The notes: a model not told the origin generated them from the letters alone. DNA of 64,000 nt from SCTD01 sp963781675 (GCA_963781675.1 CAWAGF010000002.1:186001-250000); one strand, 5' to 3'; shown: positions 44,272 to 53,086, counted from the stretch's first letter. Translations and numbers: made by a program.

Positions 44272-45794
44272 CGCCAGACCGCCTTGGCCAGCCGCTGCAC
44301 GAACAGGCCGCTGTTCGCGTCGGCGTACCAGACGTCGCGCGTCTGCGGGTCGAAGGCCGGCGCCGACATGGCGTACGCGCCGCCGCTGGCCCCCGGGTCG
44401 CCCGCGTCGACCGCCGGGTGGTTGGCGTAGGCCAGCTCGCGCGGGCGGAGCGGGTTCGACAGGTCGAAGACGCGCAGGCCGGACGCGATCGTGCTGCAGG
44501 CCAGGATGCCGGGGTCGGTGCGCTTCGGGACCGCGCAGTAGTGGGCGGCGTAGCCCTGCGTGCCGGAGGACGCGCCCGGGTCCTCGCCCTGGTCGGCCCG
44601 CGCGGCGCGCTCCCAGACCGCCAGCCGGATGCGGCTGACGACCTTGGGCTTCGTCTCGTCGCTCACGTCGATGACCCGGACGCCGCCGACGTTCTCGTCG
44701 GGGCTGTAGGCGGTCACGTTGCTGTCGTACTCGTCGAACTCGACGACGTACCTCTTGCCCTTCACGGTCACCGGGATGGTGTTCTGCGGGATGGTGACCT
44801 CGGGCCAGGTGACGTAGCCGACCTCGGTGACCTGCGGCAGGACCGCGCGGGCCTGCACCTGGCTGACGTCGAGGATGCGCATGCCGCCGCCGCCGTTGGT
44901 GATCTGCGTGTAGTAGTTCTGCGTCAGGCCGCGGTCGCTGGCGACGTCGGCCAGGTAGAGGCGGTTGCCGTCCTCGGAGACCGACAGGCCGTGGGTGGCC
45001 GTGTCCAGCCCGCGCCAGACGATCCTGGGCAGCGTCGGGTCGCTGATGTCGATGGCGGTGAGGCCGCGGTCGGCGGTCGTGGAGGCCCAGTAGGTGTTGC
45101 CGTCCGGGCTGATCCCGCCCTCGTGGCCGAGGACGCCGAGCGGGGTCGTGCTCCTGAGCACCGGCTGGCGGCAGTCCTGGCTGACGTCGTAGACGTCGAC
45201 GACGCCGACCTGCGTGACCGGAGAGCCGGCGACGGCCACGAGCAGGCCGCGCTTGGCGTTCAGCCGCAGCGACTCGTGCGGCGTGCGCATGGCGAACGTG
45301 GCGAGGACGGCGGTGCGCACGGGCTTGGCCGGGTTGCTCATGTCGAGGACGGCCACGCCGCCCGAGGCCCCGGAGGCCTCGCGGGTCGGGAACAGCGTCG
45401 TCTGGTCGTAGTAGCCGCACTCGTGGCCGGCCGCGTCGACGTACCGGTGCACCTGGAAGCCGCCGCTGTCGCCCTCGTGGCCGATGTCGGTGGCGTTGCA
45501 GGTGTAGCCCTTGGCGGCGCGCCCGCTGGTGTAGTCGGCCAGCGGCACGCGGCCCTGCCGGCCGGTCTCCGGTCGCGAGCCGGGCGCGCAGGGCGTCTGC
45601 GGCGTGACGCCGAACCCGGGCGCGGCGTAGCTCGCCTCGGCCAGCGCGACAGGGCCCTGCCCGAGCACGCCGTGCAGGGTGCCGTAGTCGCGGACGGCGT
45701 CCAGGTCGACCGGGCCGGCACCGGCCGCGGCGGCCAGGGTCGTGCCGGCGAGGGCGGTGAGGGCGGCGGTGGCGGAGAGCAGGCGCAGGCGCAT
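44265..45794 (-). CDS. Secreted LVIVD-repeat protein
   Basis: A 509-residue exported protein: signal peptide (about 1-26), then repeats of the LVIVD/beta-propeller type, seen as VAVLDMSNPAKPV, LTAIDISDPTLPRI, MRILDVSQ, VRVIDVSDETKPKV and LRVFDLSNPLRPR. Such proteins form surface beta-propellers of unknown ligand. At least six cysteines are in the exported part (C in QTPCAPG, YTCN, HECGYY, DCRQP, HYCAV, ILACST), suggesting disulfides. No enzymatic motif. ATG 45794 begins the signal peptide. Confidence 0.87.
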   Translation of the reverse strand: MRLRLLSATAALTALAGTTLAAAAGAGPVDLDAVRDYGTLHGVLGQGPVALAEASYAAPGFGVTPQTPCAPGSRPETGRQGRVPLADYTSGRAAKGYTCNATDIGHEGDSGGFQVHRYVDAAGHECGYYDQTTLFPTREASGASGGVAVLDMSNPAKPVRTAVLATFAMRTPHESLRLNAKRGLLVAVAGSPVTQVGVVDVYDVSQDCRQPVLRSTTPLGVLGHEGGISPDGNTYWASTTADRGLTAIDISDPTLPRIVWRGLDTATHGLSVSEDGNRLYLADVASDRGLTQNYYTQITNGGGGMRILDVSQVQARAVLPQVTEVGYVTWPEVTIPQNTIPVTVKGKRYVVEFDEYDSNVTAYSPDENVGGVRVIDVSDETKPKVVSRIRLAVWERAARADQGEDPGASSGTQGYAAHYCAVPKRTDPGILACSTIASGLRVFDLSNPLRPRELAYANHPAVDAGDPGASGGAYAMSAPAFDPQTRDVWYADANSGLFVQRLAKAVWRP

Positions 45795-45881
45795 GCACCG
45801 TGCTTCTGCACGGACCGCGCAAGTCCTGCTGGCCGAGCTCGAGCAGCCGCACGCCGGGCGCCTCCACCACCACGTCGCCGA

Positions 45882-45911
45882 GGTCACTGCCCCGGAGGTC
45901 ACTGCCCCGGA
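45882..45911. repeat. 15-bp perfect tandem duplication
   Basis: GGTCACTGCCCCGGA is duplicated head to tail at the 3' end of the 57-residue membrane-protein gene. The stop codon lies in the second copy as read on the plus strand, so the other copy falls after the gene. It looks like a recent slippage event. Confidence 0.6.
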
Positions 45912-46072
45912 GACTGACCAGGCGGGAACGGGCGCAGGTGCTCGTCGCGCAGCGCCCGGCGGATGCCCTGCTCGACCGCCGAGCGGACGACGAGGAACAG
46001 GAAGGAGAGGAACACGGCCATCAGCAGGAGCGACAGCACGAGGGAGGTCAGGCCGGCGAAGACGGTGGTCAC
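45899..46072 (-). CDS. 57-residue small membrane protein
   Basis: A short gene from GTG 46072 to TGA 45899. The product begins MTTVFAGLTSLVLSLLLMAV and is one membrane helix (about 5-32), followed by a basic/charged amphipathic tail (RSAVEQGIRRALRDEHLR). It begins 9 bp after the stop of the adenosylhomocysteinase-like gene, so it is probably its operon partner. I do not recognise the family. Codon third-position GC matches its neighbours, supporting a real gene. Confidence 0.6.
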   Translation of the reverse strand: MTTVFAGLTSLVLSLLLMAVFLSFLFLVVRSAVEQGIRRALRDEHLRPFPPGQSPGQ

Positions 46073-46081
46073 CGGCGCAGG

Positions 46082-47335
46082 CTAGGCCCGCCAGGTCGAC
46101 AGGTAGCGCTCCTGCGCGGGCGTCAGCACGTCGAGCCGGACGCCCATCGCGGCGAGCTTGGTGCGGGCGACCTCGTCGTCGATGGCAGCCGGCACCTCGT
46201 GCACGCCGGGCGCGAGGTCGGCGGCGGCGAGCCACTCGACGGTGAGCGCCTGCACGGCGAAGGAGATGTCCATGACGCTGGCCGGGTGGCCGTCGGCGGC
46301 AGCGAGGTTGACCAGGCGGCCCTCCGCGACGAGCAGCAGCCGGCGCCCGTCGGCGAGCTCGTAGGCGTCCACGTGCGGCCGCACGCGCCGGTGCATCGCG
46401 ACCGCCTGCGCGGCCAGCGCGTCCACGTCGACCTCGACGTCGAAGTGCCCGGCGTTCGCCAGCACCGCCCCGTCACGCATCATCGCGAAGTGCTCGGCCG
46501 ACAGCACCTCGCGGTTGCCGGTGCTGACGAGGAAGACGTCGCCGAGCGGTGCGGCCTCGGCCATCGGCAGCACCCGGTGGCCGTCGAGCACCGCCTCGAG
46601 GGCGCGCCGCGGCTCGACCTCCGTGACGAGCACCTGCGCGCCGAGACCGCGGGCGCGCGCAGCGATCCCGCTGCCGCACCAGCCGTAGCCCGCGACGACG
46701 ACGGTGGTGCCGGCGACGAGGGTGCCGGTGGCGCGCATGACGGCGTCCAGCGTCGACTGGCCGGTCCCGTGCCGGTTCGCGACGAGCAGCTGCATGGGGG
46801 TGTCGTTGACCGCGGCCATCGGCAGCCGCAGCGCCCCGTCGGCGGCCATCTGCCGCAGCCGCAGCACGCCGGTGCTGGTCTGCTCCCCGCCGGCCCGCAC
46901 GCCGTCGAGCAGGTCGGTGCGCCGGGCGTGCAGGACGTTGACGAGGTCGCAGCCGTCGTCGAGCAGCAGGTGCGGCCGGGCGTCGAGGGCGCCGAGCAGG
47001 TGGGCGGTGTGGCCCTCGCGGTCGACGCCGTGCCGCGCGTGCACCCCGACGCCGTCGACGACCAGCGCGGCCGCCACGTCGTCCTGCGTCGACAGCGGGT
47101 TGCTCGCCGCGAGGTGCAGCTCGGCGCCGCCGGCGGCCAGCGTGCGGGCCAGCGCGGCGGTCTCCGGCGTGAGGTGCGCACAGGCCGCGACGCGGACGCC
47201 CGCGAGCGGCCGCTCCGCGGCGAACCTGCTGCGCAGCAGGCCCAGCACGGGCATCGCCCGCTCGGCGAAGTCGACCCGGCGGCGGCCGGCCTCGGCCAGC
47301 GACAGGTCCGCGACGTCGTGGGCGGGCAGGGGCAC
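46082..47335 (-). CDS. Adenosylhomocysteinase-like paralogue lacking catalytic Lys/Asp
   Basis: A 417-residue relative of the short (archaeal/Thermotoga-type) SAH hydrolases. Conserved: H54 (CAHLTPET), LDDGCD, GEQTSTG, the NAD motif AGYGWCGSGI and ANAGHFDVE. Changed: the catalytic segment reads NDTPMQLLVAN (177-187), so the family lysine is Q182 and the aspartate is A186. The C-terminus also lacks the K/HYRY tail. It can probably bind NAD and a nucleoside but may not hydrolyse SAH; a regulatory or altered reaction is possible. GTG 47335 lies 31 bp from the divergent degV gene. Confidence 0.82.
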   Translation of the reverse strand: MPLPAHDVADLSLAEAGRRRVDFAERAMPVLGLLRSRFAAERPLAGVRVAACAHLTPETAALARTLAAGGAELHLAASNPLSTQDDVAAALVVDGVGVHARHGVDREGHTAHLLGALDARPHLLLDDGCDLVNVLHARRTDLLDGVRAGGEQTSTGVLRLRQMAADGALRLPMAAVNDTPMQLLVANRHGTGQSTLDAVMRATGTLVAGTTVVVAGYGWCGSGIAARARGLGAQVLVTEVEPRRALEAVLDGHRVLPMAEAAPLGDVFLVSTGNREVLSAEHFAMMRDGAVLANAGHFDVEVDVDALAAQAVAMHRRVRPHVDAYELADGRRLLLVAEGRLVNLAAADGHPASVMDISFAVQALTVEWLAAADLAPGVHEVPAAIDDEVARTKLAAMGVRLDVLTPAQERYLSTWRA

Positions 47336-47354
47336 GGCTGGAGTCTGGCCCACG

Positions 47355-47360
47355 TACGTT
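47355..47360 (+). promoter_or_regulatory. Leaderless -10 element of degV
   Basis: TACGTT lies six nucleotides before the GTG of the DegV gene. A TANNNT box at this distance places the transcription start on the initiation codon, the usual leaderless arrangement in actinobacteria. Confidence 0.5.
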
Positions 47361-47366
47361 CTGCCG

Positions 47367-48173
47367 GTGACGACGACCGCGCTCGTGACCGACTCCACCA
47401 GCTACCTGCCGGTCGGTCTGGCCGCCGAGCTCGGCATCACGGTCGTGCCGCTGCACGTCACGCTCGCGGGCGAGTCGTTCGACGAGCCGGACCTCGCGCC
47501 GGCCGAGTTCTACCGGCGGCTGCGCGCGTCGGGGCAGGCGCCGACGACCTCGCAGCCCTCCCCGGGCGAGTTCCTGCAGGCCTTCGCCTCCGCGGGCGCC
47601 GACCGGGTGCTGTGCGTGACCTGCACCGCCTCGCTGTCAGGCACGCACTCCAGCGCAGTGCTCGCGGCCGGCATGGCCCCCGTGCCGGTCGAGGTCGTCG
47701 ACAGCGGCACGATCAGCGGTGGGCTGTGCCTGCTCGTCGGCGAGGTCGGCCGGGCGCTGGCCGACGGCGCGTCGTACGACGATGCGGTGGCGCTGGCCCG
47801 CTCGCTCTCGGCGCGGGTCGCCTCGAGCTGGACGTCGGACACCTTCGCGCTGCTGCAGGCGGGCGGACGGCTCGCGGACGACGTGCCGGACGGCGTGCCG
47901 GTCATGGCGCTGGAGGGCGAGGTCCGCGTGCTCGGCTCCGCGCGCTCGACGGAGGAGGCGATCGACCTGCAGGTGCAGGCGGTCCGCGCCGACGCGGCGG
48001 CCTCCCCCACGCGGGTCACCGTCGGCCACGGCGACGTGCCGGAGCTCGCGGACGCCCTGGCCGACGCGCTGGTCGGCGCACCCGGCATCCTCGGCGTGGA
48101 CCGGTACGTCGTGGGACCGGTCGTCGGCGCGCACGCCGGCGCGGGCAACGTGGGAGCGAGCTGGTTCCGTTGA
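47367..48173 (+). CDS. DegV-family fatty-acid-binding protein
   Basis: A 268-residue DegV protein: TDSTSYLP (first conserved loop), YRRLRASGQAPTTSQPSPGEF, then TCTASLSGTHSSA and VDSGTISGG, which line the fatty-acid pocket in the family, and a C-terminal GPVVGAHAGAGNVG. DegV proteins bind long-chain fatty acids, as FakB partners of a FakA kinase in many Gram-positives. No FakA is present in this window. It is translationally coupled (TTGA) to the DUF4442 gene. Confidence 0.92.
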   Translation: MTTTALVTDSTSYLPVGLAAELGITVVPLHVTLAGESFDEPDLAPAEFYRRLRASGQAPTTSQPSPGEFLQAFASAGADRVLCVTCTASLSGTHSSAVLAAGMAPVPVEVVDSGTISGGLCLLVGEVGRALADGASYDDAVALARSLSARVASSWTSDTFALLQAGGRLADDVPDGVPVMALEGEVRVLGSARSTEEAIDLQVQAVRADAAASPTRVTVGHGDVPELADALADALVGAPGILGVDRYVVGPVVGAHAGAGNVGASWFR

Positions 48174-48610
48174 TCGACATCCCGGCGCTGATCCACGGCG
48201 CGGACGGCTTCGTGAAGGTGCTCGGTCCGCGGGTGCTCTCGACCGAGCCCGCGCTGCTGCGGCTGGACGCCGGACCGGACCTGCACAACCACGTGGGCGG
48301 GCCGCACGCCGCCGCCATCTTCGGGCTCGGCGAGACCGCGGCCTTCGTCGTGCTGCTGCAGGTGTTCGGCGACCTCGTCGAGGCCGGCGCGGTGCCGCTG
48401 GTGAAGGACGCGCAGATCGGCTACTCCGCGATCGTCACCGGGCCGCTGCTGGCCGCCGCGCAGCTCGCGGTGGGCGAGGAGGACGGCGTACGCGCCTCGC
48501 TCGAGGACCGCGGCCGCGCGACGTTCCCGGTCGAGGTGCGCTTCCGCCGCGAGCAGGACGACGTGGAGACCGCCGTCGCGACGTACCGGATGGCACTGCT
48601 CCAGCGCTGA
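48170..48610 (+). CDS. DUF4442 hotdog-fold thioesterase-like protein
   Basis: This 146-residue hotdog-fold protein contains LHNHVGGPHAAAIFGLGETA, the helix-turn region with a conserved N-H-G pattern seen in PaaI/DUF4442 thioesterases, and AIVTGPLLAAA. It starts at TTG 48170, overlapping the degV stop, with GGGAG upstream. With a fatty-acid-binding DegV next door, an acyl-thioester substrate is plausible. Activity is not shown by sequence alone. Confidence 0.82.
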   Translation: MIDIPALIHGADGFVKVLGPRVLSTEPALLRLDAGPDLHNHVGGPHAAAIFGLGETAAFVVLLQVFGDLVEAGAVPLVKDAQIGYSAIVTGPLLAAAQLAVGEEDGVRASLEDRGRATFPVEVRFRREQDDVETAVATYRMALLQR

Positions 48611-48659
48611 CGGCGTTGTCGTACGAGATGCACTCGCAGATCCTGGGAAGGACCCCCCT

Positions 48660-49583
48660 GTGGCCGGTGGACTGGTAGCCCTGCTCGACGACGTGGCCGT
48701 GCTGGCCCGGGCAGCCGCCGCGTCCGTCGACGACATCGGGGCTGCCGCCGCGCGGGCCAGCGCCAAGGCCGCGGGCGTCGTCGTGGACGACACGGCCGTC
48801 ACGCCGCAGTACGTCCGCGGCATCGCCGCCGAGCGCGAGGTCCCGATCATCCGGCGCATCGCCGTCGGCTCGCTGCGCAACAAGCTGGTGGTCATCCTGC
48901 CGCTGATCCTGGTGCTCAGCCAGTTCCTCGAGTGGGCGCTCACCCCGCTGCTGATGCTCGGCGGCTGCTACCTCTGCTACGAGGGCGCGGAGAAGGTGTG
49001 GGGCCGCCTGCGCGGCCACGACGGCGGGCACGGCGCTCTGGAGGAGCAGCCGGACGAGCAGACCATCGTGTCCGGGGCCGTCCGCACCGACTTCATCCTG
49101 TCGTCCGAGATCATGGTGATCTCGCTCAACGAGGTGGCCGACGAGGCGCTCGTCCCGCGCGCCGTGATCCTGGTCGTGGTGGCGCTCGCCATCACCGTGC
49201 TCGTCTACGGGTTCGTCGCGCTCATCGTGAAGATGGACGACGTCGGGCTCCGGCTCGCCGAGCGTCCCGGGTCCGCGAAGCTCGGGCTGGGGCTCGTGCG
49301 GGCCATGCCCAGGCTGCTGACCGCGCTGACCGTCGTCGGCACCGCCGCGATGCTCTGGGTCGGCGGCCACATCCTGCTGGTCGGCATGCACGAGCTCGGC
49401 GTCGACGCCCTGTACGACGCCGTCCATCACGCGGAGGACGCCGCGAAGGACGCCGCGGGCGCGGTCGGCGGGGTGGTGGGCTGGCTCGTGAACACGCTCG
49501 CCAGTGCGGTGCTGGGGCTGGCCGTCGGCGCCCTGCTGGTGCTCGTCCTCAGCGTCACCCTGCACCGGGGCGAGGAGCACTAG
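48660..49583 (+). CDS. DUF808 membrane protein (YedI-like)
   Basis: A 307-residue integral membrane protein opening VAGGLVALLDDVAVLARAAA, with KAAGVVVDDTAVTPQYV and GCYLCYEGAEKV, characteristic of the DUF808/YedI family. About five to six membrane segments (about 85-105, 115, 170-190, 220-240, 285-305). Function unknown. GTG 48660 follows GGAAGGA. Its stop shares CTAG with the stop of the convergent SIS isomerase gene. Confidence 0.9.
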   Translation: MAGGLVALLDDVAVLARAAAASVDDIGAAAARASAKAAGVVVDDTAVTPQYVRGIAAEREVPIIRRIAVGSLRNKLVVILPLILVLSQFLEWALTPLLMLGGCYLCYEGAEKVWGRLRGHDGGHGALEEQPDEQTIVSGAVRTDFILSSEIMVISLNEVADEALVPRAVILVVVALAITVLVYGFVALIVKMDDVGLRLAERPGSAKLGLGLVRAMPRLLTALTVVGTAAMLWVGGHILLVGMHELGVDALYDAVHHAEDAAKDAAGAVGGVVGWLVNTLASAVLGLAVGALLVLVLSVTLHRGEEH

Positions 49584-50722
49584 GCGCGGATGCGCTGCTT
49601 CAGGGCCGTGATCGCGTCGACCGGCGTCGGGTCGACGCCCAGCGCCAGCGCGAGGTACGTCGAGGCGTAGTCGGTCAGGCCGACCAGTGAGGCCAGGCGC
49701 TCCATCGCGCTGCTGCCCTCGGCCTGCAGCTGCAGGACGGGGACGTCCCGCTCGCGCGCCAGCTCGGCGCTGACGTCCGCGCGCCGGGCGACCTGCGGGT
49801 GCTCGTCGACGTCGCGGAGCAGCACCAGCGCCAGGCGCGACTCCTGCTCGTCGTCGTCCCCGCGGTCGCGGAAGAAGTCGGCGTCGTCCACCGGCCCGCT
49901 CCCCGACGCGAACGACCCGTCGAAGGCGACGACCTGGTTGTGGTTGGCCTCCGGCAGCACGCCCCACACCGCGGGCAGCTGCGCGTTCTCGTTGAGCTGG
50001 CAGGCGAAGCGGTAGGCGACCGTCCCGGTCAGCGGGCTGGTGCCCCAGACGACGGGCAGCCGGTCCTGCAGGTCCAGCGCGAGCCGCTTCGCCGGGTTGA
50101 CCAGCGAGGCCGCATCGGGGCGGCACCGGTCGGCGACCTCCTCGAGCGTGCGGGCGGTCTGCTCGACCACCTCCGGCGACGCCTGCAGGAGGCCCAGCGC
50201 GTGACCGGCGACGACCAGCGGCGTCGACAGCGCCCACATGCTGGCCCGCGGCTGGCGCCCCTGCGTGACCGGCACGAAGACCGCCCGCCCGCGCTGGCCG
50301 AGGTCGTCGACGGGTGAGCCCGCGGCGCCGACGACGAGCAGCCGGCAGCCGCGGCGCACGGCCTCCTCCAGCGCGCTCAGCGTCTCCTCGGTGGAGCCGG
50401 AGCACGACACGACCACGACGAGGTCGACCGGTCCGACCCACGCCGGCAGGCCGTAGCCGCGGTGAGTGACCACCGGCACCGGGCAGGCCGGTCCGGCGAC
50501 GGCCGCCAGGACGTCCCCCGCGATGCCGGAGCCGCCCATGCCGCAGACGACGACGGCGCGCGGCCGGCCGTCCTCCTGCAGCGCCTCGAGACCTGCCTCG
50601 GCGGCGAGCACCGCCGCCTCCCGCACCTGCGCGGCGGCGGAGGCGACCGCCGGCAGCATGCCGCCGGGGTCACCCGCCTCGAGCCGCGCCGGGTCGTCGA
50701 GCAGGTCCTCGGGGGAGGTCAC
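49580..50722 (-). CDS. SIS-domain phosphosugar isomerase (PGI/PMI type)
   Basis: A 380-residue protein with two SIS halves: CGMGGSGIAGDV and SCSGSTEETLS bind the sugar phosphate, and NENAQLPAVWGVLPEANHNQVV is the conserved bifunctional phosphoglucose/phosphomannose isomerase segment. In mycobacteria the homologue (Rv3256c) also sits beside manB. It probably interconverts fructose-6-phosphate and mannose-6-phosphate or glucose-6-phosphate, but activity is unproven in actinobacterial members. No manA gene is seen nearby. GTG overlaps the upstream Trm112-like stop. Confidence 0.88.
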   Translation of the reverse strand: MTSPEDLLDDPARLEAGDPGGMLPAVASAAAQVREAAVLAAEAGLEALQEDGRPRAVVVCGMGGSGIAGDVLAAVAGPACPVPVVTHRGYGLPAWVGPVDLVVVVSCSGSTEETLSALEEAVRRGCRLLVVGAAGSPVDDLGQRGRAVFVPVTQGRQPRASMWALSTPLVVAGHALGLLQASPEVVEQTARTLEEVADRCRPDAASLVNPAKRLALDLQDRLPVVWGTSPLTGTVAYRFACQLNENAQLPAVWGVLPEANHNQVVAFDGSFASGSGPVDDADFFRDRGDDDEQESRLALVLLRDVDEHPQVARRADVSAELARERDVPVLQLQAEGSSAMERLASLVGLTDYASTYLALALGVDPTPVDAITALKQRIRA

Positions 50723-50889
50723 GAAGGCTTGCGCGCCTCGTCGACGAGCAGCACCGGGATGTCGTCGCGCACCGGGTAGGCCAGGCCGCAGCCGGTGCAG
50801 ACCAGCTCCTCGGCCGCCTCGTCCGCGCGCAGCGGGGCGTGGTCGACCGGGCAGGCCAGGATGTCGAGCAGGGCGGTGTCGAGCTTCAT
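50719..50889 (-). CDS. Trm112-family zinc-ribbon protein
   Basis: A 56-residue protein, too short for many gene finders. It starts MKLDTALLDILACPVDHAPL, with cysteines C13, C31 and C34 (the fourth position is D16) and ends YPVRDDIPVLLVDEARKPS. This is the bacterial Trm112/YcaR pattern; Trm112 proteins activate methyltransferases in eukaryotes, and the bacterial role is unclear. It overlaps the SIS gene by 4 bp and belongs to the manB operon. Confidence 0.88.
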   Translation of the reverse strand: MKLDTALLDILACPVDHAPLRADEAAEELVCTGCGLAYPVRDDIPVLLVDEARKPS

Positions 50890-50914
50890 GGGCGCACTCT
50901 AGCGAGCGGCCCCC

Positions 50915-51682
50915 TCACACCCGGACGAGCAGCGCGTCCACCGCGCGGGGGACGTCCAGCCCCGGCGAGCGGGCCAGCGCGTCGTAGCGCGCGGGCACGC
51001 CGGCGTCGCCGTAGAGGAAGACCGCCAGCCGGCTGAACCCGTCCGCCGGTTCCGTCGTCCCGACGAGCAGCGCGGAGGTGCCCTGCGCCGCCTCGCAGTC
51101 CGCCGCGCCCGGCTCGGCGAAGCACAGCTCCGGCGCGCTGACCAGGTGGGCGCTGCTGCGCTCGTGCAGCACGCCGACGAGGGCGCCACCGCGCCGCAGC
51201 GACGCCGGCCGCCGGACGAGCTCCCCCGCCGGTGCCTCGCGCAGGTCGACGAGCTCGGCGCCCGCCGGCGCGGGGTGCGTCAGCCGCATCGTCCGGGCCA
51301 GCGGCCCCTTCGCCGGGACGCGCACCCGCACGTCGGCCGGCCCGTCCGTGACGACGACCAGCCGGTAGCGCCCCGTCGGCAGCTTCAGCGGCTCCTGGCT
51401 CGTGGACAGGGGAGCCGGCGGCCGGGGGGCGCCCTCCACCCAGCGCCGGACGTTGACCGACAGCCCCACCAGCTCGCCGCGCCGGTCCAGGACGGCGACG
51501 CCGGCGACCTGGCCGGTGGTGCGGAACGTCATCTGCCGCAGGTCCAGCTCGGCCGGCGCCCGCAGCACGACCTCGACCGCCGCCGTGCCGCGGGACAGCA
51601 GGAGCAGGTCGCGCTCGGCCGCCGGCGCCGGGACGGCCAGCAGCCCGAGGAGAGCTGCTGCCAGCCACGCCGCGCGCCGCAC
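50915..51682 (-). CDS. Secreted protein of the manB operon
   Basis: About 255 residues from GTG 51682: a signal peptide VRRAAWLAAALLGLLAVPAPA, then a mainly beta protein with AELDLRQMTFRTTGQVAGV and a single late cysteine pair (CFAEPGAADC). No membrane anchor or enzymatic motif. I do not recognise the family. It lies between manB and the Trm112-like gene on the same strand, so it is probably co-transcribed with sugar-nucleotide genes. No strong ribosome site is visible, making the start approximate. Confidence 0.65.
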   Translation of the reverse strand: MRRAAWLAAALLGLLAVPAPAAERDLLLLSRGTAAVEVVLRAPAELDLRQMTFRTTGQVAGVAVLDRRGELVGLSVNVRRWVEGAPRPPAPLSTSQEPLKLPTGRYRLVVVTDGPADVRVRVPAKGPLARTMRLTHPAPAGAELVDLREAPAGELVRRPASLRRGGALVGVLHERSSAHLVSAPELCFAEPGAADCEAAQGTSALLVGTTEPADGFSRLAVFLYGDAGVPARYDALARSPGLDVPRAVDALLVRV

Positions 51683-51717
51683 CCGGGAGGACTTCGCGGC
51701 CGCGGCGGCGACTCCTG

Positions 51718-53076
51718 CTAGCCGCGGATGAGGCCGAGCACCTCGTCGCGCACCCGCTCCATCGTCGGCGCGTCCGGGGCCTCGACGTTCAGGCGCAGCA
51801 GGGGCTCGGTGTTGCTGGCGCGGACGTTGAACCACCAGCCCTCGGGGCTCGTGACCGTGAGGCCGTCCAGCTCGTCCAGCTCGAGGTCGGCGAAGCGCTC
51901 CTTGATGGCCGCGACCCGGGCCTGCTGGTCGTCGACGGTGCTGTTCACCTCGCCGCTGGCGGCGTAGCGGTCGTACGTCGTGAGCAGCTGGGACAGCGTG
52001 CCGTCCTGGCCGCCGAGCGCCGCGAGGGCGTGCAGGGCGGCCAGCATCCCGGAGTCGGCGTTCCAGAACTCCGCGAAGTAGAAGTGGCCGGAGTGCTCGC
52101 CCCCGAAGACCGCCCCGGTGCGGGCCATCTCGGCCTTGATGAACGAGTGGCCGACCCGGGTGCGGACCGGCGTGCCGCCGTTCTCGCTCACGACCTCGGG
52201 GACGGTCTTGGAGGTGATGAGGTTGTGGATGACCGTCGCGCCCGGGTTCTTCGCCAGCTCGCGCGCGGCGATCAGCGCCGTGAGGACCGACGGGCTGACG
52301 ATCTCGCCGCGCTCGTCGATGACGAAGCAGCGGTCGGCGTCGCCGTCGAAGGCCAGCCCGACGTCCGCGCCGAGCTCGCGCACCCTGGCCTGCAGGTCCG
52401 CGGTGTTCGCCGGGTCGATCGGGTTCGCCTCGTGGTTCGGGAAGCTGCCGTCGAGCTCGAAGTACATGCTCGTCGTCTCGAGCGGCAGGCCCTCGAACAC
52501 CGCCGGCACCGTGTAGCCGCCCATGCCGTTGCCCGCGTCCACGACCACCTTCAGCGGCCGGATCGCCTCGATGCCGGGGACGAGCTGCTTCATGTACGAG
52601 GCGTAGCCGGCGAGCACGTCCTGCGACGTGACCGTGCCCGGAGTCCCGTCGAACGCCGGCAGCCCCCCGTCGAGGTAGCGCTCGGCGTCGGCGCGCAGCT
52701 GCGCGAGGCCGCTGTCCTGGCCGACCGGCTTGGCGCCCGCCAGGCAGAGCTTGATGCCGTTGTAGCGGGCCGGGTTGTGGCTGGCCGTGAACATCGCGCC
52801 GGGCACGTCGAGCGTGCCGGCGGCGTAGTAGAGGAGGTCGGTCGAGCCCAGGCCGGCCTCGACGACGTCGACGCCCTGGCTGGTGACGCCCTCGGCGAAG
52901 GCCCGGCTGAGGTCGACGCCGGTCTCGCGCATGTCCCGCGCCGTGACGATGCGGGGGCTGCCGGCGAACCGCGCGAACGCCGCGCCGAGCGCCCGCGCGA
53001 TGTCCACGTCGAGCTCGCCGGGGCACAGGCCCCGTACGTCGTAGGCCTTGACGATGTTCGAGAGGTCGCGGGTCAC
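51718..53076 (-). CDS. manB: Phosphomannomutase/phosphoglucomutase ManB
   Basis: A 452-residue alpha-D-phosphohexomutase. The phosphoserine loop is TASHNP (97-102, S99), the metal loop FDGDADR, the sugar loop FGGEHSGH, and the phosphate-binding loop RASNTEP. It converts mannose-6-phosphate to mannose-1-phosphate for GDP-mannose, which feeds mannosylated lipids and glycans. GTG 53076 starts MTRDLSNIVKAYDVRG. Synteny matches mycobacterial manB (Rv3257c) between DUF3499 and SIS genes. Confidence 0.95.
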   Translation of the reverse strand: MTRDLSNIVKAYDVRGLCPGELDVDIARALGAAFARFAGSPRIVTARDMRETGVDLSRAFAEGVTSQGVDVVEAGLGSTDLLYYAAGTLDVPGAMFTASHNPARYNGIKLCLAGAKPVGQDSGLAQLRADAERYLDGGLPAFDGTPGTVTSQDVLAGYASYMKQLVPGIEAIRPLKVVVDAGNGMGGYTVPAVFEGLPLETTSMYFELDGSFPNHEANPIDPANTADLQARVRELGADVGLAFDGDADRCFVIDERGEIVSPSVLTALIAARELAKNPGATVIHNLITSKTVPEVVSENGGTPVRTRVGHSFIKAEMARTGAVFGGEHSGHFYFAEFWNADSGMLAALHALAALGGQDGTLSQLLTTYDRYAASGEVNSTVDDQQARVAAIKERFADLELDELDGLTVTSPEGWWFNVRASNTEPLLRLNVEAPDAPTMERVRDEVLGLIRG

Positions 53077-53086
53077 CCCGCGAAGG

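Noticed and set aside
45800..48610. A 936-codon frame covering DegV and DUF4442
   Set aside because: Only its last 146 codons (from TTG 48170) are the DUF4442 gene; the rest is antisense to the SAHH-like gene and out of frame with degV.
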